The notes beneath the pieces are model-generated. The model saw nothing but the letters and a program-made list of their open reading frames with translations. It searched no databases and had not been told where the DNA came from. From assembly GCA_029204225.1 (NCBI GenBank), contig CM055095.1, positions 33,999,078 through 34,063,077 of the forward strand: DNA of 64,000 nt. Reading direction: 5' to 3'. Made by a program: the position numbers and the translations under genes. Below are positions 44,878-58,021 of the stretch, piece after piece (positions within the stretch are counted from its first letter, which is position 1; each line of letters begins with the position of its first letter). This DNA is from Diphasiastrum complanatum. Taxonomy: Eukaryota; Streptophyta; Lycopodiopsida; Lycopodiales; Lycopodiaceae.

Positions 44878-47780
44878 GTGCGGCATCTTATTACATGTTC
44901 TCCTTGATGCTTCTTATGTGCTTTTATCTATTCCCCCTAACTGTCTGCTTGCATCACATTCCAGAAAATGCTACTAGTTGCCATACGAGGGGTGGCACTT
45001 TATCACCTGATTTTGTTATAGTGGGCATCAGTCAGATATAGCCAGCTCATGGTATTCACCAAGTGCGCACATATGACGTGCACTTAACTGATAAACATGA
45101 AGTTCATGGATCCTGTGCCTTTTCACGTAGCTTAATTCCTTGTCCTAAATGAAATCACCCAATGACAGTGGCAATAAGCTACAATGAGCATGTCTCTTTC
45201 AAAATCAATATCACTACTTGTAAGTCAGATCCATGTTCATCACGAATATTGCACTGTACTATCATAAGTCGGGGCTGAAAGAAATCTCTTTGCTGTACAA
45301 GCCACCCTCTAGATCCTTAACCTTCTATTGGTCTAGTCTCCTCCCAACATCCTTACTCTCCTCAACCTTTTTCCTCATAATGTGGTCGAGAAGAAATCTG
45401 ACATAGGTGGCTTCTTTCTTGGTTCTAGAGGTCCCAGTGGTAAATCCACCATAGGTGCCTTCTTTCTTGGTTTTAGAGGTCCCAGCTACCACTGAAGTCG
45501 ATGACTTGGTGTCATCTTATTGCTGAAGGTCTTGTATTTTAGTGGATGTATCTTCTTGTAAGGCTTGTGATTGAAGTTCGAATTATCTTCATTTAGATTG
45601 TTCAATTCCTCTCACGTGATGTTAATTTCTGACTGAGAGACTCTTCCCTTTTGCTGTAGGCCTCATCTCAGGCCAAAAGATCTTGATTCTGCTTGTGGAC
45701 TAGTTTTAGTCACTCATGTAACCTGTAATAAAGGGGACTTGCAGTGGGAAAATACGAATAAAAATATACCTAAGAGAGTTAGGTTCATACAGAAGCAACA
45801 AAAAAAGGTTTTCCTCAATAGTGATTAGACAACAAAGGAGGCTATCTTGGATTTAAAGAAATTGTTGGAGACTCTCATTAGTAGGAACAAGTTTATGGTC
45901 CACAAATCTCATGATGCCATCATGATAGATTAGCCGCTTTCCAGTTCTTATAGCTTCCCGTCTTACCTTTTTTCATTCTTGCGCATGGATGAAAGTAAGG
46001 TCTTCATCCAAGTAAATTTTGGTATCCCACAGCTTCGATGTCTGCCCCAACACTTCACAACGGTGAGACCCCGAGGGCCTGAGGTGAAGCATCTGACAAG
46101 AGTATCTGAATCCTTCTTAGGCCGCCAAGCAGTTTCCATACCTTGGGGAGATAGGAACTGCCCACAGGTATCAGTGGAGAAGGAGAAGGTGGATCTGGCT
46201 GTGAGGAAGATGTTGAGGCATTTCTGGGACCGGAAGATGGTTGAGGAGTAGGGACACCAGCCCCTTTGCAACGAGGCATTTTCGGATCCGAAGATGTAGA
46301 ACAGCAATGGCTGAGTGCAGCTACCTGCACATCTGTCAACAGGGTTGAACCAAAAGAGCTTCAGCGGCAGTGATGGAGGACTAGTATCCCAACAGCAACC
46401 TGCACCTGCACATCAAGTCAGCCAACATGCAGCTACCTGCACAGAAGTCGCTGTTCTGGAACTAAAGCTAAGAAGACAAATGACAAGGATGATGTGAAAG
46501 AAAATATAGACCTCTACGGCTCCCACTGCTCCTTGGCCACTAGTTGCCAAGGAACCAAACTTGAGATGTGCAAATCTGATTCTCTCTTGTGCCTCTTTTG
46601 CAGCTGCCACCTGAAATTGCAATCAAGAACCTCCTTCTTGACCTCAATATGGATGTTCTTTTGCTGCCTACAAGCTCCTATTGCTACCTCAGGTTGCTAC
46701 TTGCTTGCCTTCTCCAAGCAAGATTTACTTGTTCTAATGCCATTGACAAATCCGTTCACAAATGCTGCCTACTCAGACCTTCCAAACAACCTAGCTTGGC
46801 TCACAATGTTAATGAGCATTCTTTAGTATAACCACCAATCTGTTTTCCCAGAGGTCAAGCTCTCACCTCAAACTCACCTTGGGTGTGCATTAGACAAACT
46901 CTTGTTCAAAAGATAGTTCCTTTTTTTTCCTTAAATTTTTATGTCCTCATGGACCAATAGAAATCCTCCAAATGGACATCAACGTAACAAACACAAACTT
47001 TCATAATGTGAACATAGACTCTAATTGTCCGTTGGGCAGGTCTCGAAAGCATAGACTCTAGTTGTCCGTCAGGCAGGTCTCAAAAGCATGCCATTGGCCT
47101 GTAAAATTGCCCATTGTCAAAATGGCCTGCCTGGGCACAAGCCCCCATAACGTAAACATAAACTTGGGCAATCTTGAACATCTCTTATAAGGCGTTTTTT
47201 GAGCCAAGAGTTCTCTTTTGTGTAGGCGCATATCTTGTTGGGAAAACACGTGCTAGCACTCAAAAGGGGAACTAACAATCTAGATATATCTCACCTTCGA
47301 CTAGCCTCTAACAAGTATACTCAATCTAGCTTAGCTCCCTTTCCTATACACAATAATTGAGTGTTCTCAAACTTAGCTTGTCTACATTCTACCAATATCC
47401 ATGATAAAATTTCAACAAGAATCATGACACACAAGGAGAAGCGTGAGTAGATTCCTCAATGACAAATGGCAAGCTAACTATTGAAATGGAGTTCTTCTAA
47501 GTCTCTTAATCATACGATCTATTAACTATCAAGATAATTAGTTTTGTCCACTACATTCTACTGTATAAAGTCCACTATTGAAAAATAATTTTGTCTCATC
47601 TACCCACTATGCCACCACTTGACTCTCTTTTCTCTTGGGTGGTCACTTGAGTCATATGTCTATAATTGTTCAATACACCAGGTTTTATATGACTATTGAC
47701 TAGATGAATTCGTTTCCTTTGCTGATCACTCTTTCTATCTATGGATTAAAGTTATGATGGGGTCAATTCCCAACACCATC
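44878..47780. other. Non-coding or intronic DNA with tandem duplications
   Basis: It follows a good donor (GTGCGG) and would be intron 4 if the gene continues. No S9 hydrolase motif was seen. It contains a 48-bp duplication (45402-45449 and 45450-45486, partial) and a 37-bp duplication (47013-47049, 47050-47086). A CTACCTGCAC-rich stretch lies at 46320-46450. Open frames near 46000-46830 occur on both strands without motifs. Confidence 0.5.
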
Positions 47781-47864
47781 CTGTACCTTGTGGGGTGCGG
47801 GGCGACATATTCGAACTGTACGGGTTAACCATTGATACAGAGATGCTGCTCGAATTCGGGTGTA
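47781..47864 (+). repeat. Isolated 84-bp fragment of the TR-GAG-like leader
   Basis: It matches 3804-3887, inside the untranslated leader of the LTR element at 2608-7863, with only three or four substitutions. It is in the same orientation. No LTR or gag sequence adjoins it, so it is a fragment of another copy. Confidence 0.85.
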
Positions 47865-50449
47865 TCTCATGTCACATGCTTGTGTTGTACAATGTAGGAG
47901 GCTATATATAGTCTGTGGAGGTGGTGCATGCTGCTATCTATGTAGCTCTTTGGTGAGTATGGTTTTCATACTGGCATGTGAAGATGCTCATAATAAAACT
48001 AGTGAAGGTGCCTTATCTTCTCTTATAGAGGTCATATGTCGTAGACATGTCCATTGTGGTTGAGTGTGAAAAAACTTCAAAACAATCATGGCACCACAAT
48101 TATGTTTTTGAAAGCTGCTCTAGTTTGATACCACTTTGTTGGATCCCATCTATGGCGCCACTACCAAGCATCAACTTTTTTACCTTTCAAATATGTGACG
48201 ACAATTTGGAGCTTATCCTCATAGCTCTATAGCTAGGAAGTGGTAGAAAGCCATTGTAGGGATCAATGGCTACAGTTGTTGGTCAGGAGAGTGATTATAA
48301 TCCCTTAAGCACTCTTCCTCCAAAAAAGCAAGATTTGAGCAACTATGTCTCTGATAATGTAGAAAGCATTGTGAAGGAACAAAAAACCAGTTATAGTGCA
48401 AATAATGGAAAGTTGAAACCGTAAAATGTACCTTAAAGAACAATGTTGGAGGAGTTGCTACTGTAGCATAAGTGCAAATGGATCCTACAATCTTAAAATT
48501 GCTTCACCAAGGAACCCTTAAAGAGTAACTTGTACGTTGTAAGAACAACTTTTTTTTCATTATTGCGAAAAAATGTTATTGATAGGCCCATCAAATTGTC
48601 TTTCTCACATAAACCTCCCAATAGCTCGATTGTTCCATTGCCCCACCATAGCTTCGTTATATTTAAAGATCCTCTCAATACAACCTTGCTAGCCTGTGAT
48701 GAGCTCACAATCGTCGACTGTGCAAGTTCTTGCCCAAAGGGATGTGTACTTCCCTTGTTAGCATGGATCCATCAATGTGGCCAATCAAGCTGTGAACTGG
48801 ACAATTGCATTCGACTACATATGCAAGCCAGACATCATTCTCAAAGGAAGTTCACCTATAAGAGAAAAGGAGTGGCAACAAGGGGATTGTGGACATCGAT
48901 GAGGTCTATCATGCTAGTTGATGCAATTGTTTAACATGGAGGCTTTAGTGTAGCACACAATAATAAGGGATAGCACAAGTATCCTTTGGTTTGAAGCTGG
49001 TTTTAGAACAACAGGATGAACACTAAATGAGAGTGTAGGATAAAGAAGTGATATGGAGGAACAAAGGTGACATAATTATGCATAAGATGCTAGAAACATA
49101 AAAGAGATATATGGGGTTAGTGGGTATGGCAAGTGAAATCCTAGTGGAGGATAGAAGTGGAACTGAATGGCTTGTTGTGTGATGTGGAGCATGAGAAACG
49201 ATGATGAGATCTTCAACAATTGGCAGCTATTCCATATGGGAGATAAATTGCTTGAGGGGGAGCAACACTGCAATTTGATGCTACAAAGGAGGAATGAGTC
49301 GGTTAGGGTAGATATGTAAATATATAAGATCGGTTGGACACAAGATTGCCATGATGGGTTTAGTGCAACATTGATCTTTGGTTTGTAGTTAGATAACATT
49401 AGTAATTCAACTAGAATGATAGCTAAGTAGTAGTTTAGTCTCTCTAAGTTTTTTATTACTAGTTTTGTTTGCTTGAGGTGGAGAAGGTAAGGTCATGTTG
49501 ATTTGTAGTTATGTTACCATAGTCTCAATTTCTAGGCAAGTATAACTAAGGTCAGCTTGCCATCTTCTCAATGTATCTTTTCTCTTAATTGTGGTGTCTA
49601 CGGGCTCACAACCTGGTCATTTTTATGACGCTAGATTAGTTGGAATGTAATTTTCCTTGTAATCTTAAGACTTCTATTCTCAAGAGTGCTTTTCCTAGTT
49701 TTCCAAGGAGCCCACTGACCTTATGCTAGGTTATGAAGCTCTTTGTTCATACTTGAGTTAGTTCTAGCTCTTAGAGTCTAAAGGATGTAGGAACACTATG
49801 ATAGTAAGCAAAAATTTCACAATGATTTTAAGGTTAAATGTCTAAGGTAAGAATAGGTGAGGTTTTGAAAACTTAAGCCCAGTGCCTCCTTCAACGACTT
49901 CGCCAAAACCAAGGCCAGATTAGTGCATCTTGAGCACTATGTGTTCTTTGACGAACAAGAAAGGTATTGTAAAGGGCTTTTTGTTTTCTTTGGAGTACTA
50001 ATACCCTTGAATAATGTCATAAAGAAGCCTTTTCCTCGTTTTCCATTCTTGACACCATGTTCAGGTTGTGCTATGGGAGAATGTTTTTGAGACAATGGAA
50101 TGTATGGAAAGAAAAATATCATTTAAGTAGATGAAAATAATTAAAGGCTTTGTTGTCAACAAATTGTTTGATCCTCAAGTTCTTTTGGAGTTGGTCTCCC
50201 ATAAGTTTCAAGGAGACAACACAAGAAGGATTATGGTTTCTCCAACTAGGACGTAAGTTTAATCCATATTCAACATTAATAAGACCGTAGCATCTTGAGG
50301 AAAGATATATAGGTACTTTACTTTGCCCTTTTTTTTCGAAGTCTCTTCTTGTATGCTAGTTCTGGAACTTTTGAGTAGAGCTTAATTTTCTACCTAAAAA
50401 ACAAGTTTCCTCTTTTTGGTCGTTGAATCATGTAATCTTTCTAGTGCTT
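47865..50449. other. AT-rich DNA without recognised gen
   Basis: A 134-codon plus-strand frame (48530-48934) and smaller ones lack any known motif and overlap minus-strand frames. Given the gypsy relic just downstream, this may be its decayed 3' region, but nothing can be shown. Confidence 0.4.
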
Positions 50450-52290
50450 TACAATAGCTCTATAAGATGTCCTATAGACTTCCCAAAACTTGTCACATAG
50501 ACTCTAAAAAAGAACTTGCCTTGTAGAACTATCAACAATATTGTCGTTGTAAACTTTGCCACCACAAGTGAGCATTTTGTCCAAAATAATTTTGGCTCAT
50601 GAATGTAGCAATTTAGCATATCTAATATGGCAATGATAGTCACCTTTGATTCTCCCACGAATGAAGAAGAGAAACAGGTTGCACCTAAGCTATCAAACAA
50701 AGCTTAAAAAAGTAAATCTAGTTTTTGTATTTGATAGCATTTTAAGCAAAAATACGTATATGATATTGTGACCATGTTTTGATGTAGGTAATTTTGAGAT
50801 AAAAGTCCATAGCCAGATTCTGTTGTGATATTTGGAAACAAGAAGGAATGCAAAAGTCATAGTGCTTTTCCTCTATCATCCTTTAACTTTTGACAAGTGG
50901 GGCTTTTCTCCACATACTTGTGAATTTTCTACTTAATTCATGGCCAATAGAAATACTTGTCTATATATAGGTAGCTACAACTCCATGATATACACGTGAA
51001 GGATTATAGGATTCCTTGAAATTCTTCTTAGGTCCTTGCATACACGACTTTTGTTGGAACGCGAATACCCTTCATTTGACATCATTATTCTTGACATTTC
51101 CACCTTCCAATCTCCTTGAGAAAAATTATCATTAATGGCACTTATATCCTTCATCCTTTCCTGGTGTTCAATTCCAAATAATAATGAAAGGAATTGGACT
51201 ATTTTATATGCCTTTCCCATATTAGAGGATGCTTCAAGAATTAATTCAAGCTCTAATTGTTTGTCTTAAACAAGAAATTACTTTCTGCTTTTCAAATTTT
51301 AGAGTATGAATAGAGCCTAGTTGTTCCTTTTCATATATTTATCATACTTTAATAATATAGCACCTTCTAATTGTCAAATATGGACCTCCATGTATAAAAC
51401 TTGCACCTATGCAAGTTCCACTTGCGTCTATCTCTAATTCGTTTCTAAGATGAATTTAAAAGGTCTTGAAATACCCAACAAAAAGCCCTTATCAACTTGG
51501 ACCTTGGTAAATTACTCTTCTAATTTAGTTCATTTGAAGTTGACCCTTTTTTTTTTGTAAGGTCATGTGAGGAGCAGCCATTTGAATATCATGTCTTAGA
51601 AACCCGACGTACAAGCCTCTAGGAGTATATTCACTTAGTTCACATCATGGAGTCCGAGGCCATTGTATAATAGCTTGAATGTTTACTGGATCCAGATGTA
51701 TATCTTTACCTGAGATTTTGTCCTAGATAGGAGTTTTTTCTTGAGAGAAACTTTGTCTCTTTTTGTCATCAATGTACAATGCAAGCAACAACTTAAGATG
51801 CTCTTTACTTTCTTTTTTGTTTCTTTTGAAAATCAAGATAAAGAAAATTGCTCTAGTTTCTCAATAACCTTATCAATAGCATTCTGAAAGAATCAAGAGC
51901 ATGCAAGTTAACAGAAAGTACTCTAAGTATTAGCAAGCCAAAGGACCCACAAGGTACTCGTAAAGCCCAAAGGTAGTGAATGTTTCTTTTTTACATCTTT
52001 AGGTATGACTCAACTTCACCACTCTTTAGATCTATCCTGCCAAACATAGTGGCTTTTCTCATTTTATTGGAAAAATTGTTTACCCTAGGAATAAGAAACA
52101 ATTTTCCACAAATATCCACTTCAAGGTGCAGTAATCACTAAAATTTAAATAGGCCATTTTTTGGTAATAATAAAGCAGAAGGGCAAAATGGAGAACTTGT
52201 GGGTCTAACGAGATCTTTATGTAAAACCTTTCATACTTGCTTAAAAATTTCCTCTCTTTGGGAAATAAGGATTGTCTAGTTATGTTTGGG
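50450..52290 (-). pseudogene. Ancient Ty3/gypsy pol relic
   Basis: Read leftward from about 52280 with many stops and frameshifts. RT starts with V-R-P-T-S-S-P-F and continues through D-Y-C-T-L-K and F-V-E-N-C-F-L (about 52180-52080). I-D-L-K-S-G-like sequence and Y-E-Y-L-V-G-P follow near 51970. RNase H has E-I-D-A-S-G-T-C-I-G-A and Y-E-K-E-Q-L-G near 51440-51300. The integrase zinc domain has Y-F-Y-W-P and T-C-Q-K-L-K near 50930, and the core start reads L-P-T-S-K-H-G-H-N-I-I-Y-V-F near 50790. The domain order RT-RNase H-integrase is intact and typical of gypsy. LTRs were not found. This is the most decayed element in the window, and it is much older than the TR-GAG-like insertion. Confidence 0.72.
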
Positions 52291-53207
52291 TCTAGTTGTT
52301 ATGGACACACATTTCCATACTTCTATATGCATGCCTCAAGTACTTTTGGAATTCGAAACTATATTATGATATTGTTTTATTAAGTCTAGGACCCCTTTTA
52401 CTTTGGATAAGTTCATATTTACGGATAAGGTTGTTTTACTTTAATTGGTGCCCTACAAGAGGGTCGCATTTGGAACCTTCTAGACATTCGCTGTATGCAG
52501 ATAATCATCACTGTTTGCCTATTGACTACAGCTCATGACACTGTAGGGGAGCTCTATATTTTCTGGAGATCTTAGTTGGAGATCTGCCTAAGCTCTTGGC
52601 AGCCATTGATATTCTTAGCTGGAGAATGTTTTGTGAATGTTCTTTCTGGTCTCTAAACTTCATCTGATGCCAATATTTTTGGTCAAGTTAAATGTCTATC
52701 TATTGTATTATACTGAAATTGGCTTTTGCTATGAACAAGACATTTTTTTGGGGCCTAATCTCATCAACAAATGTTATTTAATGAAAGCCCAAGTACCTAA
52801 ACCATCAATTGTTATTATGAGAGACTTGTGTGGCAGTCTTGCAAAGTCCCTTGTGCCCTTGTGATGGCTTAGCAATGGGAGAACCGATTCAGGAACTTGG
52901 GCCTTTTCTTGTCTTGCGACTTGCTTCTGGATTTTCTTTCTACAAAAAAATCAAATTTGCACCAATACACTCTATCATAGCTTCGACCACCTCATGTGCT
53001 TAAACTATTGGAATAATTTCACCGCTCTTGTAAGTTCGCAAGGATGTCTTTTTACCCAAGTGATCAAAACTGTAAGTTTGTACAACATAGTCGACCACAA
53101 GATTTGTCTTATATCTTTAAGAATTTCCCAATAATACATCACTATTTCGACTGGCTCGAAACTCGAGCTGCCCGTCATACTCTGAATTTGAACTTCAACT
53201 TTCCCAC
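52291..53207. other. Non-coding DNA
   Basis: No gene, RNA or element end is supported between the gypsy relic and the hAT target duplication. Confidence 0.55.
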
Positions 53208-53229
53208 AATTGGACCAGACATGAGGGTC

Positions 53230-53312
53230 TGGGACGGACGCGGCCTTTTCGCGTCCGCGTCCGATGCCCGGACCCGGACGCGTCCGACCCCCACGTCCAG
53301 CGTCCGGATGCG
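53230..53312. promoter_or_regulatory. Left subterminal GGACGCG/CGCGTCC cluster
   Basis: Multiple overlapping copies of GGACGCG and its complement, with spacings of 6-12 bp, lie just inside the left end of the hAT element. The surroundings are AT-rich. A similar cluster sits at the other end. Confidence 0.65.
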
Positions 53313-53405
53313 TTTTAAAAAAAAAAACAAAGAGAGAGTTATGGTGTTTGTGTGTATTGCTTCTAGAAGAGGGCCAGCAGTCTGAAGCCAAGGTTTGATG
53401 AAGGA

Positions 53406-53600
53406 ATTAGATGTGTGTGTGTTTGATGATTGTGTGTGTGTGATAATTTATGTGTGTGTGTGTGTGTGGATATTGTTGTTTTGTGTTTATATAGATGTGT
53501 GTGTATGGTGATTTGTGTGTGAGAGAGAGAGAGGAAGAGATAGAGTGCGAGGGACGGAGAGAGAGGATTTGTGTGTGTGCACGCATGTAGGAGACATGGT
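53406..53600. repeat. (GT)n-rich imperfect microsatellite
   Basis: Repeated TGTGTG blocks separated by short spacers, with an internal GAGAGA run at 53520-53533. It forms part of the hAT leader. Confidence 0.9.
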
Positions 53601-53661
53601 GTGTGTGTGTGTGAGTTTTGGATTTAGGGTTTAGGGTGCTTGGGTTTGGGGTCTAGGATCT

Positions 53662-53663
<2 letters not shown>

Positions 53664-53728
<65 letters not shown>

Positions 53729-53744
53729 TTAGATTTGTGTGCTT

Positions 53745-53825
<81 letters not shown>
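53664..53825. repeat. (GA)n, (GT)n and (GA)n tracts before the hAT start codon
   Basis: GA runs at 53664-53726 and 53769-53825 surround a GT run at 53749-53768. The last GA tract ends directly in the start codon (GAGAGATGG). Such purine tracts are common in plant 5' leaders. The open frames through them are low-complexity artefacts. Confidence 0.95.
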
Positions 53826-53830
<5 letters not shown>

Positions 53831-56800
53831 TGCTTGTCCCATTTGGGATGAGGTGGAGTTGATGCCCGACAAAAAGTGGCGTTGCCCTTTTTGTCAAAAG
53901 CAGTTCACAGGGAACGCCTCTCGGGTTCGAGCACATTTGGGGGGATTGCGAGTCCGACCCACGGGGGGGCGTTACGGGATCGGCGTTTGTATGGTCATCC
54001 CCGCTGCGGAGAGGGCTCGCATTCTCGAGGATATTCTGAGCCAGTTGCTGAGCCTGGCAAGCCGTCCACAGATGCCGCGGACTCTGTTTCTATTGGTGCA
54101 CCCACTGCCACCGACCCTGCCACTGGTACACCCAGCGCCACCGCCCCCCACCGTTGCATCCGTACCCGCCACCACCACCACCTCCGCCTCCGCCTCCGCC
54201 ACAGCCACCCGTACCCCCTCCGCCATTACTCCCCATGGATCCACAGCCTCCACTGCTGCACCTACACCTGTGCCATCACCGTCAGATCTGCACGGCCTGT
54301 CCACATCCTCCGCTTCCGCACCTACACCTATGCCACCACCTACAGGTCCGCATCGTCCATCCACATCCTCCCAGCCATCCACATCCCGAGGCACCAGACA
54401 GATGTCCATGCCGGGATCTTTCAGAGACGAGCAGCACAGAGAGGCCACCTGGACCATAGCATACATGTTCTATGACCTGAACCTCCCCTTTATCATGGCA
54501 TCATCCCGCATTTTTCGAGAGGCTATCTCGAAAGTTGCAGTCTGCGGGCCCGGCTACACACCACCCACAGCCGACGCACTACGCGGCCCTTTGCTCTAGG
54601 AGCGGGTTGCATTAGTCAGAGAGAGACTGGCCGCACTGCACGAGGCTTGGGATAGATACGGCTGTTCCATCATGGCTGATGGGTGGACTGATTGTCGTAG
54701 ACGTCCACTCATCAACGTGATTGTTTCTAGTTGTTACGGTTCCATGTTCCTGCGCAGCATCGACGCCTCCGAGGCAGGGAGAGTGCATTCGGCCGAGTAC
54801 ATTTACAGCATCATCCGCGCAGCGATAGAGGAGGTCGGGCCACAACGCGTTGTCCAGGTAAATTTTCTTTCATTGGTTGCTTGGTCATTTACTGCTTAAT
54901 GTTGATACAAAAGTTTTGCGTGGTTTTGCATTGATTGCAATGTGTTTCCAAGCTGTGAACTGATCGTGTGAATGTATCGCAAAAGGTTGTGACGGACAAT
55001 GCGTCCAACTGCCGCGGTATGGGGGAGCTTCTTATGGCAGAGTACCCGTCCATTGTGTGGACTCCATGTGCTGCACACTCACTGGACCTCCTCCTGCATT
55101 CTATCGGGCGCCTGCCTTGGGTCAGTGAGATTCTCACGAGGGCACTTGCGGTTGTGGACTTCGTCACACGCAAGCGCCGCATGACTGCCCTTTTCCGCAC
55201 ATTCAGCAGGTAAAAGATGCTACTTATTTTTTGGCTCGTTCAAGATGCTTTTTTTTTTTTCGCTCATTCCATGTGTGCCTCTCATTCCGTTTGTCAATGC
55301 AGGCTCGACTTGAAGAAGCCCGCTCGCACCCGCTTCGCCTACCAGTTCATCATGCTTGAGCGGCTACACAAGCTCAAGGGTGATTTGCGGCACATGGCTA
55401 CTTCGGCAGAGTTCACCACCATGGACCTGTCCACGACCCCAGAGGGCTTGGCCTTCCACGACGTCCTATTCATGGAGCCTTTCTGGGTGGATATGCAGCA
55501 GCTAATGGACGTCATGCGCCCCATCTACTATGTTCTGAGGCTCGTAGTGCACGATGGGCCTCATTTACGAGTTCATGGACCGCATAGGCAAGTCTCTCCA
55601 GCGTTCTGAGTTGGACCCTGGTAGGTATGACTTTTTTCCGTCTCACCATCCTTTCGTCCATTTCGCTCCCTGTTTCGTCTTGTTGCCGCAACACGATGGT
55701 ATGTAATTGTTGCCTCCACATGGTGTGGTCCACAGGTTGGAGCCTATCAGGTGGTTGTGGCGGCGACGATGGGATAAGTTTCACCGGTCCATTCACAGTG
55801 TGGCCCACATACTGCATTCGTTGTTTCAGAGCGAGAGGCTGTATGACGATGCAGAGCTGCGTTCGGATTGGTTTTCATACATCCGCCTCCTCAGCAGCGA
55901 CACTGGTATCCGCAGCTGGCTTGAGGAGTAGAGGCTCGGTTACAGGTAGACTCTTGCTCTGTCTTACGTTGTCGTTCGCTCAATTTCCCTGCGCGGGCTC
56001 AAGTGTACTCATGCATATCGCTGCTCAACTGCAGGCACTCTCTGGGGCTGTTCGGCGAGGACCTTGCATGTGTTCGAGAGAACAGGCTCTTGTCTGTATC
56101 ATGGTGGGAGAGCTATGGAGCTGGGCAGCCAGACTTGAGGACGCTCGCGCTCCGAGTCCTTTCACAGGTATGTTGTCTAATCTCATTCATCCAACCAGTT
56201 TTCGCATTTTCTCTACAAGGTCGGTACTCACTCGAGTTGTTGCCAATTAATGTAGGACTGTTCTGCTTGCGTGTGCGAGCGGAACTGGTCAACGTTCAGC
56301 CTTGTTCACACGAACAGGCGGAACCGTCTGATGACTGAGCGATGCAATAACTTGGTGTATTGCAACACCAACACGAGGGTGATTCGACGCATCACGGAGA
56401 GCATGAGGGCAGGAGGCGCACGCGCCCTACTGTTGCAGGTATATTTCGTTACTCTATCGTTTTGCTTTCGTATTAGTTTAAGACATTCAGTTAAATGCCC
56501 TCACGGTTGCTTCGGCTATTCTCACGAATGATTGACTTCTGCAGGTCAATCCCGATGAGTGCCTAGTTGCAGCGGCCGATCATGAGGCAGAGCCAGAGGT
56601 TGATGCAGACGATGCCGCTTGGCATGCTCTGCGGGGTGATCCCGAGGACGATGTCGATGCCGATGAGACCACCCCCCTTCCTGCTGACGTTCCACTGCCC
56701 TCCTCTGATGATGAGCCCACATATGATTCAGACGAGACGGTCGACCTTGCAGGGGATGGTTCACATGCCCCACCCAGTACTCCCGCTTCAGGCCTCCTTT

Positions 56801-57153
56801 CAGATGATGGCTGGTCAGAGATTGCGAGGGAGACAGAGGCTGTTGCCCAGAGACAGATAGTTTTGAGATGACTCAGAGTATCATAGGCAGGCAGTTCCTC
56901 CCAGAGATCCCCCCGTGGCAGAGGGAGACCCCCAGGTAGGAGTGTACCACAGAGGGTTCCTTCCGACAGACCCAGAGGTAGGCCAGCCAAGAGGGGACGC
57001 ACTGATGATTTTTCTAGTCATCTCTTGGCAGGCGTTGGCCCAGACTTAGAGGAGTCCCAGATGCCTCCAGACTCCCAGCCAGACTTTGTATTTGACACGC
57101 CGGCAGATGCATCTGGCACGCAGAGGGATGATTTTTTTAGCACAGACTTGTAG
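53826..57153 (+). pseudogene. hAT transposase, seven exons, decayed
   Basis: Exons are 53826-54857, 54986-55209, 55303-55624, 55737-55945, 56035-56167, 56256-56438 and 56545-57153, all with GT-AG introns and matching phases. Domains in order: a BED-type zinc finger (C-P-F-C-Q-K-Q-F, A-H-L-G-G); a Pro/Ser/Thr-rich linker; the RNase H-like DUF659 core (M-A-D-G-W-T-D, V-V-T-D-N-A-S-N, W-T-P-C-A-A-H-S-L-D-L); and the hAT dimerisation region (W-W-E-S-Y-G, E-R-N-W-S-T-F, R-N-R-L). The acidic tail carries two AT-hook-like G-R-P cores. It is disabled by a TAG at 54597, a frameshift near 55550, a TAG at 55929, a TGA at 56869 and a TAG at 56884. All four stops fit single C-to-T changes from CAG or CGA. 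The protein would have bound the element's ends and cut DNA in the nucleus. Confidence 0.88.
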
Positions 57154-57306
57154 ATATTGATACACACAGACTATCATGTATACTGGCATCAGATGAGATG
57201 TATATATTTTTTCACAGTTTATTCGTGTCATGGCTGGTTTATCATGATTGCTTACAAATGGTTAGCTCTATGAAATTTGAATGCTTAGTTAGAAATGGTT
57301 TGCTCC

Positions 57307-57366
<60 letters not shown>
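57307..57366. repeat. (GA)n microsatellite downstream of the hAT gene
   Basis: About 28 GA units, 150 bp after the transposase stop codon. Confidence 0.97.
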
Positions 57367-57372
<6 letters not shown>

Positions 57373-57652
57373 CCATCACATCTGCATCTCCCCGTTAAAA
57401 TATGAGCATGTTCAACCATTCAACATAACACGCTAAATCCGACACCCTAACAAATGGCACAGTTTACATAACACCCTAAACCCTAACAAATGATCATAAA
57501 CCCACAACCCCACAGCCATAACCATCAAAACAAGTGACAACTATAATCATCATAACCACATCCATAAACATCATCAACCCCATGTCCTCATTGTGTCGCA
57601 TGCATTGCACCACAGGTATGTGCAACACTTGTGTAGCATTCACTTGAACTTG
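57367..57652. other. Non-coding
   Basis: CATCAT/CATAAC-rich low-complexity DNA, with no gene supported. Confidence 0.6.
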
Positions 57653-58011
57653 TGTAGAATGCGTTAGTGGTCCAGGAATACAGTCCACAGGTTCGTGATC
57701 CCGATACAAACCCAACGGATCGAGCCTGGTTCGATTCGGGAATCGTTCGGTCCAAATGGCATTTCGACGGGAGAGAAACGCAGTTAGGTCATGTGAAATG
57801 GACTAGTTTTGCAGCTTTCCGTCCGACGGCCCAGTTTCTCCTATCAGGATCCGTTTTAGGTGCCGTCTGTTTCGGCCAGTGGACAATCTCAATATGAACC
57901 TGTGGGAACAGATAACACGAGGAACGGACGGACGACCTGCCTAAAACATCCATCCGAAGTTTGACGTTGAACAGGGCCTCAGGGACACTTTGTCCGATCG
58001 GGAGTTTAAAA
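57653..58011 (+). repeat. About 350-bp repeat, copy 1
   Basis: It shares its length with 59684-60044 and 60067-60410. Landmarks in order are cacaggttcgtg-tcccgata, cgttcggtc-aaatgg, ggtgccgtctgttt-ggccag and gttgaacagggc. Divergence is about 10 percent. No coding potential is conserved among the three copies. Confidence 0.9.
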
Positions 58012-58021
58012 TTGTCAACAA

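Noticed and set aside
44957-45000. Next peptidase exon (A-I-R-G-V-A-L resembling the N-R-G region)
   Set aside because: Only a few residues match, the frame closes at once, and no downstream S9 motif follows.
53972-54466. 164-codon minus-strand frame inside the hAT first exon
   Set aside because: It is the antisense shadow of the Pro/Ser/Thr-rich linker, whose codon bias keeps the opposite strand open.
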